From assembly GCA_900544755.1 (NCBI GenBank), contig UQWQ01000055.1:1-15111 (forward strand): 15,111 bases of DNA. Direction: 5' to 3'. The position numbers and the translations under genes were made by a program. Under the pieces are notes generated by a model. The model saw nothing but the letters and a program-made list of their open reading frames with translations. It had not been told where the DNA came from and made no database searches. Each line of letters starts with the position of its first letter. Within the stretch, counting starts at the first letter, position 1. Shown here one piece after another: positions 7,101 through 15,049 of this stretch. The DNA is from an uncultured Collinsella sp. (GTDB lineage Bacteria > Actinomycetota > Coriobacteriia > Coriobacteriales > Coriobacteriaceae).

Positions 7101-10100
7101 ATGGCATTCGTCCATCTGCACAATCACACTGTTTTCTCCATGCTCGACGGCGCAACCCGTATCCAGGATATGGTCAACCGTGCCGTTGAGCTTGGCATGC
7201 CCGCCGTGGCCATTACCGACCACGGCTACATGTATGGCGTGCCCGACCTGGCGCTGGCCTGCGACGCCGTCAACCACAACACGCCCGAGTACAAAACCTG
7301 GAGCCACGACAAGGCCTTCCTGGAAAAGGACCGCCGCGACGAGTTGGTGGAGCCCGATCCCGAAGAAAACCCGCGCGAGCATGCCCAGTATGTGAAGGAC
7401 ATGGCCATGTGGGACGAGAAGGGCAACATCGACGAGCTCAAGCCGCCCCTGGTCATCAAGCCCATCTTTGGCTGCGAGGTCTACTTTACGCCGGACGAGA
7501 CGCTCGCCCGCGACCATAAGCCCGAGCTCTACCACATGATTCTTCTGGCCAAGGACCAGGAGGGCTACGTCAACCTGATGCAGACGGTCTCCGAGGCCGC
7601 CGTGCAGGGCTTTTACTACAAGCCGCGCGTGACGCTCGACAACCTGCGCCGCCATGCCAAGGGCATGATCTGCACGAGCGCCTGCATCGCGGGCATCATC
7701 CCCAAGTACATCGACCGCGGCGACATGGAGGGCGCCATCAAGTGGGCCGAGACCTTCCGTGACACCTTCGAGCCCGGCGACTTCTACATCGAGATCCAGG
7801 AACACGGCATCACCACCGATAACGGCCTGACCGACGAGCAGATGGACCGCACGCTCATCGATATCGCCAAGCAGGTGGGCGTCAAGGTTATCGCCACCAA
7901 CGACTTCCACTACCTGCGCCGCGAGGACGCGCCGGTGCAGGACGTCATCATGTGCATTGGCATGAACGCCAAGGTCGACGACCCCAACCGCATGCGCATG
8001 ACCGGCTCGGAGTTTTACATGAAGACCGAGGAGGAGATGCGGGCGATGTTCCCGTATTGCCCCGAGGCCTGCGACAACACGCTCGAGATTGCCGACAAGT
8101 GCTACGTGGAGCTGGACTGGGACTCCATCATCCTGCCGCGCTTCCCGTTGCTCGATCCCGGCGAGACGCACGAGAGCCAGTTCCGCCGCGAGTGCGAGAA
8201 GGGCCTGCGCCAGCACTACGGTGACGACTGGGCCACGCGCGAGATCGGTGGCGTCAACATCAAAGAGCGCTTTGAGTACGAATACAAGGTCATTTGCGAC
8301 AAGGGCTTTGCCGCCTACTTTTTGATCGTCGCCGAGTACGTGCAATGGGCCAAGGACAACGGCATCGGCGTCGGCCCCGGCCGTGGCTCGGCCGCCGGCG
8401 CTATCGTCGCCTACGCCATGAACATCACCGCGTTCGACCCGCTCGAGAACGGCCTGATGTTCGAGAGGTTCCTGTCCCCGCAGCGTACCGAGATGCCCGA
8501 TATCGATATGGACTTCGACGATGAGCGACGCCTCGAGGTCGTGGAGCACGTTCGCCAGCTCTACGGCCCCGAGAAGGTCACCCACGTCATCACCTACTCG
8601 ACCATCAAGGCCAAGCAGGCCATCAACGACGCCGCGCGCGTCCTAGACTACCCGGTCTACATGGGCCAGCGCCTGTCCAAGATGGTCTCGAGCGACCCCA
8701 AGGTCAAGCTCAAGCAGGTGCTCGAAAAGCAACCCGGCAAAGAGGATCTGTTTAACCCCGATTTTGCCGAGGCATATAAAAAGGACGACGACGCCCGCCG
8801 CATCATCGACACGGCACTCTCGATCGAGGGCCTCACCCGTGGCGAGGGCGTGCACGCGTGCGCCGTTCTGATCTGCCGCGACCCCGTCAACGAGCACGTG
8901 CCCACCAAGCTCGACACCAAGGGCGGCGTCGAGATTACCCAGTACGAGGGCCATACCGTTGCCGACATGGGCCTGCTCAAGATGGACTTCCTGGGCCTGC
9001 GCACGCTGACGGTTATCTCCAAGGCCAAGGCAAACATCAAAAAGAACTTCGGCATCGACATCAAAGAGGAAGAGATTCCCTTTGACGACCCCGAGATCTT
9101 TAAGCTCATGGGTTCCGGCCACACCGCTGGCGTCTTCCAGGTCGAGTCCGCCGGCATGACGGCCACGATCAAGAACATGAAGCCCACCGAGTACAAGCAC
9201 GTCGTAGCATTGATCGCCCTGTACCGCCCGGGCCCGCTGGGCGCCGGCATGGTCTCGTCCTACATCAACCGTATGAACGGCAAGGAGCCGGCTGTCTCCT
9301 ACGACGACCGCCTGGACGACATCCTGGGCGAAACCTACGGCACCATGGTCTACCAGGAGCAGGTTATGCTCATCTCCGTCGAGATGTGTGGCTTCTCCAA
9401 GGGCGAATCGGACTCGCGTATCCGTAAGCCCGTGGCTAAGAAAAAGATCAAGCTGCTCACGTCGACGGTGCTCCACTGGGAGGATGGCTCGGACGAGACC
9501 ACCTACGACCACTGGATGAACGGCGCTATCAAGAACAACTACACGCGCGAGGTCGCCCAGAAGATTTGGGACGATGTTCTCGAGTTCGCGTCCTACGCCT
9601 TTAACAAGTCGCACTCCGCCGGCTACGCCATCTTGGTTATGCAGACGGCGTGGCTCAAGGCGCACTATCCGCACGAGTACATGGCGGCCGTTCTGACGTC
9701 CTATACGGGCAAGACCGACAAGATCGTGCACTACGTCTCGGCGTGCCGTCACGACGGCATCCCCGTGCTTTCGCCAGATGTCAACGAGTCCGGCACCGAG
9801 TTCACGGCTACCAAGGAGGGCGTGCGCTTTGGCCTGGCCGGCATCCGCGGCGTGGGCACCGGCGTGGCGCAGGCGATTATCGCCGAGCGCGAGGCGGGCG
9901 GTCCGTTTAAGACGCTGCACGACTTTGTCGAGCGCGTGGACTCGAGCCAGGCCAACCGCCGCGTGATCGAATCGCTCATCAAGGCAGGCGCCTTCGACTC
10001 CACGGGGTATCCGCGTCGTCAGATGATGCACTTTGTGGACAAGAACAACCCCGAGAACATCATCGATGCCGCTGTTAAGCGCCAGAAGGATCGTGCGAGC

Positions 10101-10904
10101 GGCCAGACGTCGTTCTTCGATATGTTTGGCGACGTTGAGGGCTCGGGCTTTGAGGTGAGCGTGCCCGACCCGGATGGCCAGGAGTGGGACCGCCACCTTA
10201 AGCTGAGCCAGGAGAAGGAGGTTCTGGGCATCTATGTCTCGGACCACCCGCTGCGCCCGTTTGAGTATGCACTAGCCAAGGCACGCGACTTCTCGTTCTC
10301 GCAGATCGACACTGGCTACGAGGTACAAAACCCCACGGGCGGTACCATTAACCAGGAGATTCCCGAGGGTAAGGCACTGTGGTGGGCCGGCATGGTCTCG
10401 AGCGTGTCCAAGCGCGTAACCAAAAACGGCGACCCCATGGGCATTGTGCAGCTCGAGGACATGGAAGGCGAGGCCACGGTCGTGGTGTTCCCCAAGACCT
10501 ATAAGGAGGCCGAGGGGTACCTGTACGGCGAGGTCGATCCCGAGACCGGCGCGCAGCTGTCTGATGCGTTTGTGCGCATTAAGGGCAAGCTCGAGCGCTC
10601 GGACCGCGGCGACCAGATCATCGCGCAGGAGATCGTGCCGCTGGAGCTCAACGAGGAGAACAACAAGCCCAAGGTGTTTGAGGTCATGGTGCCCAACAGC
10701 CGCTTTAGCCAGGGCAATATGGCGCGTCTTGCCACGGTGCTTACCGCCAACCCGGGCGGCGACCGCGTGGAGATTTTTATCGAGCAGGTGGACGGGCGTG
10801 TGCTGCGTGCCGAGGTACCGGCCAAGGTCAACGCACGCTCGATTCCGCTGTTGGCAGAGGCAAAAGCCATCGTCGGCAACCAGGGCCGCGTGACGGTTAT
10901 CTAG
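7101..10904 (+). CDS. dnaE: DNA polymerase III alpha subunit
   Basis: The 1267-residue protein is the chromosomal replicase catalytic subunit. The N-terminal PHP domain has a full set of apparent metal ligands: H7/H9 (LHNHT), D40/H41, E126, H145, C195, D268 and H270, as in bacterial DnaE proteins with an active PHP exonuclease site. Relative to typical DnaE, about 55-60 extra residues sit at 57-118 inside this domain. The C-family polymerase core has catalytic D469 and D471 in PDIDMDF, and D629 in LLKMDFLGL with neighbouring K627. The region normally reading RRAMGKKK instead reads RKPVAKKK and is followed by a short insertion (9402-9516). Helix-hairpin-helix residues (LAGIRGVGTG), a likely sliding-clamp motif QTSFF (1002-1006) and an OB fold (from about 1093) follow. 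No DnaQ-type exonuclease domain is fused, so this is DnaE, not PolC. A SNF2 gene follows after 26 bp. Confidence 0.97.
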   Translation: MAFVHLHNHTVFSMLDGATRIQDMVNRAVELGMPAVAITDHGYMYGVPDLALACDAVNHNTPEYKTWSHDKAFLEKDRRDELVEPDPEENPREHAQYVKDMAMWDEKGNIDELKPPLVIKPIFGCEVYFTPDETLARDHKPELYHMILLAKDQEGYVNLMQTVSEAAVQGFYYKPRVTLDNLRRHAKGMICTSACIAGIIPKYIDRGDMEGAIKWAETFRDTFEPGDFYIEIQEHGITTDNGLTDEQMDRTLIDIAKQVGVKVIATNDFHYLRREDAPVQDVIMCIGMNAKVDDPNRMRMTGSEFYMKTEEEMRAMFPYCPEACDNTLEIADKCYVELDWDSIILPRFPLLDPGETHESQFRRECEKGLRQHYGDDWATREIGGVNIKERFEYEYKVICDKGFAAYFLIVAEYVQWAKDNGIGVGPGRGSAAGAIVAYAMNITAFDPLENGLMFERFLSPQRTEMPDIDMDFDDERRLEVVEHVRQLYGPEKVTHVITYSTIKAKQAINDAARVLDYPVYMGQRLSKMVSSDPKVKLKQVLEKQPGKEDLFNPDFAEAYKKDDDARRIIDTALSIEGLTRGEGVHACAVLICRDPVNEHVPTKLDTKGGVEITQYEGHTVADMGLLKMDFLGLRTLTVISKAKANIKKNFGIDIKEEEIPFDDPEIFKLMGSGHTAGVFQVESAGMTATIKNMKPTEYKHVVALIALYRPGPLGAGMVSSYINRMNGKEPAVSYDDRLDDILGETYGTMVYQEQVMLISVEMCGFSKGESDSRIRKPVAKKKIKLLTSTVLHWEDGSDETTYDHWMNGAIKNNYTREVAQKIWDDVLEFASYAFNKSHSAGYAILVMQTAWLKAHYPHEYMAAVLTSYTGKTDKIVHYVSACRHDGIPVLSPDVNESGTEFTATKEGVRFGLAGIRGVGTGVAQAIIAEREAGGPFKTLHDFVERVDSSQANRRVIESLIKAGAFDSTGYPRRQMMHFVDKNNPENIIDAAVKRQKDRASGQTSFFDMFGDVEGSGFEVSVPDPDGQEWDRHLKLSQEKEVLGIYVSDHPLRPFEYALAKARDFSFSQIDTGYEVQNPTGGTINQEIPEGKALWWAGMVSSVSKRVTKNGDPMGIVQLEDMEGEATVVVFPKTYKEAEGYLYGEVDPETGAQLSDAFVRIKGKLERSDRGDQIIAQEIVPLELNEENNKPKVFEVMVPNSRFSQGNMARLATVLTANPGGDRVEIFIEQVDGRVLRAEVPAKVNARSIPLLAEAKAIVGNQGRVTVI

Positions 10905-10920
10905 CTACCCTGTGTGGATT

Positions 10921-10925
10921 GGAGG
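10921..10925 (+). promoter_or_regulatory. Ribosome binding site that sets the SNF2 gene start
   Basis: GGAGG at 10921-10925 lies 5 nt before ATG 10931. An in-frame TTG at 10919 overlaps this site and has no ribosome binding site of its own, so the ATG is preferred. The whole gap from the dnaE stop is 26 bp and shows no terminator or promoter. Confidence 0.7.
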
Positions 10926-10930
10926 AAGTG

Positions 10931-13900
10931 ATGGCGCAGGGGACGTTTGCGCAGGCGCTTCGTAAGGAGGCGGCGCTCAGCAGCACCTTTATGAAGGGGC
11001 GCTCGCTCATGCTCAACGGTGCCGTGCTGTCGTTTGAGGACTCCGGCTCGCGCTTCTCCAAAAACGTGAACATCGAGGGCACGGTGCGCGGCTCGCGCGG
11101 CGACCTGTACAAGACGCACGTGGCGCTCGACATGGACGAGCACGAGGTTGTCGACTACGACTGCGATTGCCCGGCCGCCTTCCGCTATTCCGGCATGTGC
11201 AAGCACGTTATCGCCACGGCGCTGGCGTATCTGGATGCCAGTGGCGCCGAGCCCGTCGAGGGCTTGCGTACGCCGGTCCGCACGTTTACGATACCGCCCG
11301 CACAGTCCAAGCAGCCCACGCGCCCCGCGCCCACCGCATCTGCGGTCAACCCCAATTTTCCCTTCCCGGCGCCCGTCCCCACGAGCCCGAGCCTTGTGGC
11401 GGCGCTTTTCGATCTTTCGGACGCGCGCATGGACGAGCTCGCGGCCATGCGCCGCAAGCTCGCCGGCACCATTGACCCCGATGCGCCCAAAGCGGTGCTG
11501 GAGCCCTCGCTGGTGCCGTACTACAATCCGCTGTTTGCCGATCGCTTTAACTGGGCGCTCGAGTTTCGCATTCGCTGCGGTTCGGTGTCCTACGTGGTTA
11601 AGGATATCGACGGCATGGCCGATGCCTATGTGCGCGGCGGTACGTTCTCCTATGGCAAGAAGCTTACGTTTGCCCATGTGCCCGAGGCTTTCGATGACGT
11701 GTCGACAAAGCTGCTCGACTTTATCGCAATGACGGTCGCCTACCTAGGCGATATTACGAGCTCGCGCTCGGCATCGTACGACTTTGCCCGCAGCGGCTTT
11801 GTCGCCGAGCGTCAGTTGCCGGTATCCGAGTATTCCATCGTGTCCGTGCTGGACCCGCTGCGCGGCAGGACCATGTCCTTTGAGCCTGCTTGGTCGCGGG
11901 GGACGACGACGCATCGTTCCTACGAGGTGGCAGTCGAGTCGTCGCCGCAGGGGGAGGGCGAAGTCCCGGCTAAGCGCCCACCGCTCCTTGCCGCCAAAAT
12001 CGCGCCGGCGGCTGGTGACAGCTACGACTTGCGCCTGCCGGCCGATACATACTGCTTTGTCGCGGGCGACGCAGCCTATCTGGTCGATACGCGCCGCGCA
12101 CGCCGTACCGACACGGCGTTTGCCCAACATGCGGCGCCGTTCCTTTCGCACTTGTTGCCCTGCCGCACGCCGGTCCATATCGCCGCCGACCAGGTGGGTG
12201 AGTTCTGCCGCATGGCGCTGCCCATTTTGCGCGACTACACCGACCTGACCGCTCCCACTGCGCTCGATACCGTGGCGCCCGAGCCGAGCTTTGCCATGGC
12301 GATTGGCGTCGACGATGGTCTTGTGACCTGCAAGATTACGGCGACCTACGGCGATTGGTCGGCAGATCTCTTTAGTCTTGGTGCTCCGGGCAGTCCTTTC
12401 GAAGAGCAACGCCCCGGCGTTCCGCCCCGCGATACGCTGGCGGAGTTTCGCGTTATGGATACGGCGGCCCTGTATTTCGACTTTTACGAGGGCGGCCTGG
12501 CGTTTGAGGAACGCGATGACGCCCGCCTGTTCCACTTGCTGACCGAGGGCTTGTCTGCCCTGTCCGAGCTGGGCGAGGTCATGCTCAGCGACCGCCTGCG
12601 CCAGATTTCGGTCCGCCCTGCGCCCAAGCTCTCGGTGCGCGCCACCGTCAAGAGCAACTTGCTCGACGTCGAGCTGGGTGCGAGCGGGCTTTCGGCGGCT
12701 GACCTTGCCATCTATCTCGATTCGTATAAGCGCCACCAGACGTTCGCGCGCCTTACGTCCGGGGATATCGTGCGCCTGGACGAGGGAGCGCGTGCCGCGT
12801 TTGGTCTTGCCGAGGACCTGGGCGTCGATGCCGTCGACCTGCTCGACGGCGTGTCGCTTCCCGCGTCGAGCACCCTGTTTGTCGACAGCATGATCGCGCG
12901 CACGCCGGCGCTCGAGGCCGATCGCGACGCGGCGTTCCGCCGCACCGTCGAGCGCCTGGACACGCTCGGCAAGATGGACTTTACGGTACCCGTCTCGCTC
13001 AAGGCCACGCTGCGCGGCTATCAGGTCGACGGCTACCAGTGGCTCGGCTCGCTTGAGCACCTGGGCCTTGGCGGCATCTTGGCCGACGATATGGGCCTGG
13101 GCAAAACGCTGCAGATGATCGCGCACATTCTGGCGCGCGTGGAAGCGGGGGATACCAAGCCCACGCTCGTGGTGTGCCCCGCGTCGCTTGTGTACAACTG
13201 GACCGCCGAGCTGGAGCGCTTTGCCCCCTCGCTTGATGTGTGCGCCATCGTGGGCGCCAAAGCCCAGCGTCGCGTGCAAATTGCCGGCGCAGCCGAGCAC
13301 AACGTGGTCGTGACGTCGTATGACCTCATGCGCCGCGACATCGACGAATACGTCGAGCAGGACTTTGCCCGCGTGGTACTCGACGAGGCCCAGTACATTA
13401 AAAACCCGCTCACCCAGGTGGCCCGCGCCGCCAAGCGCCTGCCGGCCGGCGTGCGCTTTGCCCTGACGGGCACGCCCATCGAAAACCGCCTGTCCGAGCT
13501 CTGGAGCATCTTCGACTTTTTGATGCCGGGCCTTCTGGGCACGCGCGACTCATTTGCCAAGCGCTTTGAAAGTCCCGTCGAGCATGCTGAGGGCGATAGT
13601 GCCGCTCGTCTGCAGGCGCTCGTGTCGCCGTTTGTGCTGCGTCGCGTCAAGGAAGAGGTGGTGGCCGACCTGCCCGAGAAGATCGAGGATACGGTGATGG
13701 CGCAGCTTACCGGCGAGCAGCGCAAGCTCTACCTGGCAAACCAGGACCGCATCGCCCAACAAGTGCAGCACCGCGAGGCATCCGAGTTTAAGAAAAACAA
13801 GCTCAAGGTACTTGCCGAACTCACCAAGCTGCGTCAGATCTGCTGCGACCCGCATCTGCACTATGCGGACTACAAGGCGGGAAGCGCCAAGCTCGATACG

Positions 13901-14404
13901 TGCATGGAACTCGTTCACGGCGCGCTCGACGGCGGTCACCGCATCTTGCTGTTCAGCCAATTTACGGGCATGCTCGATATCATCGGCAAGCGCCTGGCCA
14001 AGGAGGACATCGCCTTCCTTAAGCTCACGGGTGCATCGTCCAAGGAGAGCCGCGCCAAGATGGTCGCGCAGTTCCAGGCGGGCGAGGTGCCGGTGTTCTT
14101 GATTTCGCTCAAGGCGGGCGGCGTGGGCCTTAATTTGACGGCTGCCGACGTGGTCATCCACTACGACCCGTGGTGGAACGTGGCGGCGCAGGACCAGGCG
14201 ACCGACCGCGCCCACCGCATTGGCCAGCAGCACACCGTGACCGTGTACAAGCTCATCGCCAAGGACACGATCGAGGAACGCATTATGCAGATGCAGGAGT
14301 CCAAGCGCGATCTGGTCAACAGCGTGCTCGGCGGCGACGGCATCTCGTCGGCACTGTTTACGCGCGAGGATGTTCTGGCACTGCTCGGCGGCGATGGTCG
14401 CTAG
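10931..14404 (+). CDS. SWIM zinc-finger SNF2-family ATPase/helicase
   Basis: The 1157-residue protein is a bacterial SNF2-type double-stranded-DNA translocase. An N-terminal SWIM zinc finger (C78, C80, C90, H92 in a CxC..CxH pattern) is a likely nucleic-acid or protein binding module. A proline-rich linker (about 118-160) leads to a long middle region (about 165-690) matching the position of the bacterial SNF2-associated domain. The ATPase follows: LRGYQVDGYQWL, Walker A DDMGLGKT (K725), DEAQ (818-821), TGTPIENR (about 845), the helicase C lobe with ILLFSQFTGMLD, and arginine-finger motif DRAHRIGQ (1092-1099). All ATPase motifs are intact. Its position 26 bp after dnaE suggests cotranscription and a replication- or transcription-linked job, such as clearing protein roadblocks or recycling RNA polymerase. 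That role is inference; substrates of these SWIM-SNF2 proteins are poorly known. Confidence 0.92.
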   Translation: MAQGTFAQALRKEAALSSTFMKGRSLMLNGAVLSFEDSGSRFSKNVNIEGTVRGSRGDLYKTHVALDMDEHEVVDYDCDCPAAFRYSGMCKHVIATALAYLDASGAEPVEGLRTPVRTFTIPPAQSKQPTRPAPTASAVNPNFPFPAPVPTSPSLVAALFDLSDARMDELAAMRRKLAGTIDPDAPKAVLEPSLVPYYNPLFADRFNWALEFRIRCGSVSYVVKDIDGMADAYVRGGTFSYGKKLTFAHVPEAFDDVSTKLLDFIAMTVAYLGDITSSRSASYDFARSGFVAERQLPVSEYSIVSVLDPLRGRTMSFEPAWSRGTTTHRSYEVAVESSPQGEGEVPAKRPPLLAAKIAPAAGDSYDLRLPADTYCFVAGDAAYLVDTRRARRTDTAFAQHAAPFLSHLLPCRTPVHIAADQVGEFCRMALPILRDYTDLTAPTALDTVAPEPSFAMAIGVDDGLVTCKITATYGDWSADLFSLGAPGSPFEEQRPGVPPRDTLAEFRVMDTAALYFDFYEGGLAFEERDDARLFHLLTEGLSALSELGEVMLSDRLRQISVRPAPKLSVRATVKSNLLDVELGASGLSAADLAIYLDSYKRHQTFARLTSGDIVRLDEGARAAFGLAEDLGVDAVDLLDGVSLPASSTLFVDSMIARTPALEADRDAAFRRTVERLDTLGKMDFTVPVSLKATLRGYQVDGYQWLGSLEHLGLGGILADDMGLGKTLQMIAHILARVEAGDTKPTLVVCPASLVYNWTAELERFAPSLDVCAIVGAKAQRRVQIAGAAEHNVVVTSYDLMRRDIDEYVEQDFARVVLDEAQYIKNPLTQVARAAKRLPAGVRFALTGTPIENRLSELWSIFDFLMPGLLGTRDSFAKRFESPVEHAEGDSAARLQALVSPFVLRRVKEEVVADLPEKIEDTVMAQLTGEQRKLYLANQDRIAQQVQHREASEFKKNKLKVLAELTKLRQICCDPHLHYADYKAGSAKLDTCMELVHGALDGGHRILLFSQFTGMLDIIGKRLAKEDIAFLKLTGASSKESRAKMVAQFQAGEVPVFLISLKAGGVGLNLTAADVVIHYDPWWNVAAQDQATDRAHRIGQQHTVTVYKLIAKDTIEERIMQMQESKRDLVNSVLGGDGISSALFTREDVLALLGGDGR

Positions 14405-14427
14405 CTGCGCGCGGGATGGGGCTGCCA

Positions 14428-14463
14428 GGTCGGGCCAGGTCATCGGTTCGTCCTGGCCCGACC
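14428..14463 (+). terminator. GC-rich 12-bp hairpin after the SNF2 gene
   Basis: GGTCGGGCCAGG at 14428-14439 pairs perfectly with 14452-14463 around a 12-nt loop, starting 24 nt after the SNF2 stop. The stem is very stable, but the downstream sequence GCTTGCCTCG lacks a real T-run. It probably ends or stabilises the dnaE-SNF2 transcript; efficiency as an intrinsic terminator is uncertain. Confidence 0.55.
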
Positions 14464-14556
14464 GCTTGCCTCGCCCGTTATGTGTTCATTTGCCGTGCCG
14501 TGGATGGTTTGCCTGCCTTTGGGCATAAGAAGCATCAGGAATATTGGCACATCAGC

Positions 14557-14563
14557 AAAGGAG
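14557..14563 (+). promoter_or_regulatory. Strong ribosome binding site of dfx
   Basis: AAAGGAG at 14557-14563 lies 6 nt before ATG 14570, a near-ideal arrangement. It selects this ATG over an in-frame ATG at 14480, which has no such site. The remaining intergenic region 14464-14556 shows no convincing -35/-10 pair. Confidence 0.7.
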
Positions 14564-14569
14564 AACATC

Positions 14570-14932
14570 ATGGCGAAATTCTTTAAGGATTCCAATGGCA
14601 AGCTCATTGCTGCCCTTGGCGACGACGTTGCGACCCCTGCCGGCTGCACGGAGCTGACGGCGAACACCGAGGACGCGGCGCACGAGAAGCATGTGCCTGT
14701 TGTCGAGATCGAGCGCGACGGCCACGTCATTCGCGCACGCGTGGGCTCGACGGAGCACCCCATGCTGCCCGAGCACTACATCGAGTGGATCGCGCTTGAG
14801 GCCGAGGGGCGCCTGGAGGTCCATTACCTCGAGCCCGGCATGAAGCCCACGACGTTTTTTGCTGGCGGCTCCAAGACCGGTACCGTCTATGCCTACTGCA
14901 ACCTGCATGGGCTGTGGTCCGCGACGTTCTAG
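14570..14932 (+). CDS. dfx: Superoxide reductase of the desulfoferrodoxin family
   Basis: The 120-residue cytosolic protein reduces superoxide to hydrogen peroxide without making oxygen, a typical defence of anaerobes. The iron centre II ligands are all visible: H41 in the EKHVP motif (with E39/K40, the lysine that guides superoxide), H63 (EHPM), H69 (EHYIEW), C110 and H113 (CNLHG). The N-terminal 35 residues align in length with the desulforedoxin-like iron domain of two-iron desulfoferrodoxin, but the CxxC and CC cysteines are gone except C26. The protein should therefore carry only the catalytic iron, like the one-iron type described from Treponema. Electrons would come from a rubredoxin or similar donor not encoded here. 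It stands alone between two hairpins, so it is probably its own transcription unit. Confidence 0.93.
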   Translation: MAKFFKDSNGKLIAALGDDVATPAGCTELTANTEDAAHEKHVPVVEIERDGHVIRARVGSTEHPMLPEHYIEWIALEAEGRLEVHYLEPGMKPTTFFAGGSKTGTVYAYCNLHGLWSATF

Positions 14933-14952
14933 GAGCGCGCCCCCGCTCGGGG

Positions 14953-14958
14953 TATCAT
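14953..14958 (+). promoter_or_regulatory. Candidate -10 box upstream of the nadE-like gene
   Basis: TATCAT at 14953-14958 matches the -10 consensus at five of six positions and follows GGGG. No good -35 is found; the region 17 bp upstream is the dfx stop codon. The intrinsic terminator at 14979-15010 lies downstream, so a transcript started here must pass through it to reach the next gene. Confidence 0.4.
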
Positions 14959-14978
14959 AGCTAGCATATGCACATGCG

Positions 14979-15010
14979 AGCGCCGGCTGCATTATGCGGC
15001 CGGCGCTTTT
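14979..15010 (+). terminator. Intrinsic terminator between dfx and the nadE-like gene
   Basis: AGCGCCGGC at 14979-14987 pairs perfectly with 14999-15007, and 14988-14990 can extend the stem to 14996-14998 (two G-C pairs and a wobble), leaving a five-base ATTAT loop. The stem is followed at once by TTTT (15007-15010). This is the clearest rho-independent terminator in the window. It probably ends the dfx transcript, but may also act as an attenuator for the gene that follows. Confidence 0.8.
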
Positions 15011-15049
15011 ACTACGACAACGACGATTTACGACGGAAAGGGCTGGGCC

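Noticed and set aside
10919..10930. TTG start for the SNF2 gene four codons upstream
   Set aside because: It overlaps the GGAGG ribosome binding site that serves ATG 10931 and has no site of its own.
14480..14569. N-terminal extension of the superoxide reductase from ATG 14480
   Set aside because: The extra 30 residues have no family counterpart, while AAAGGAG 6 nt before ATG 14570 and the usual family start fit the shorter form.
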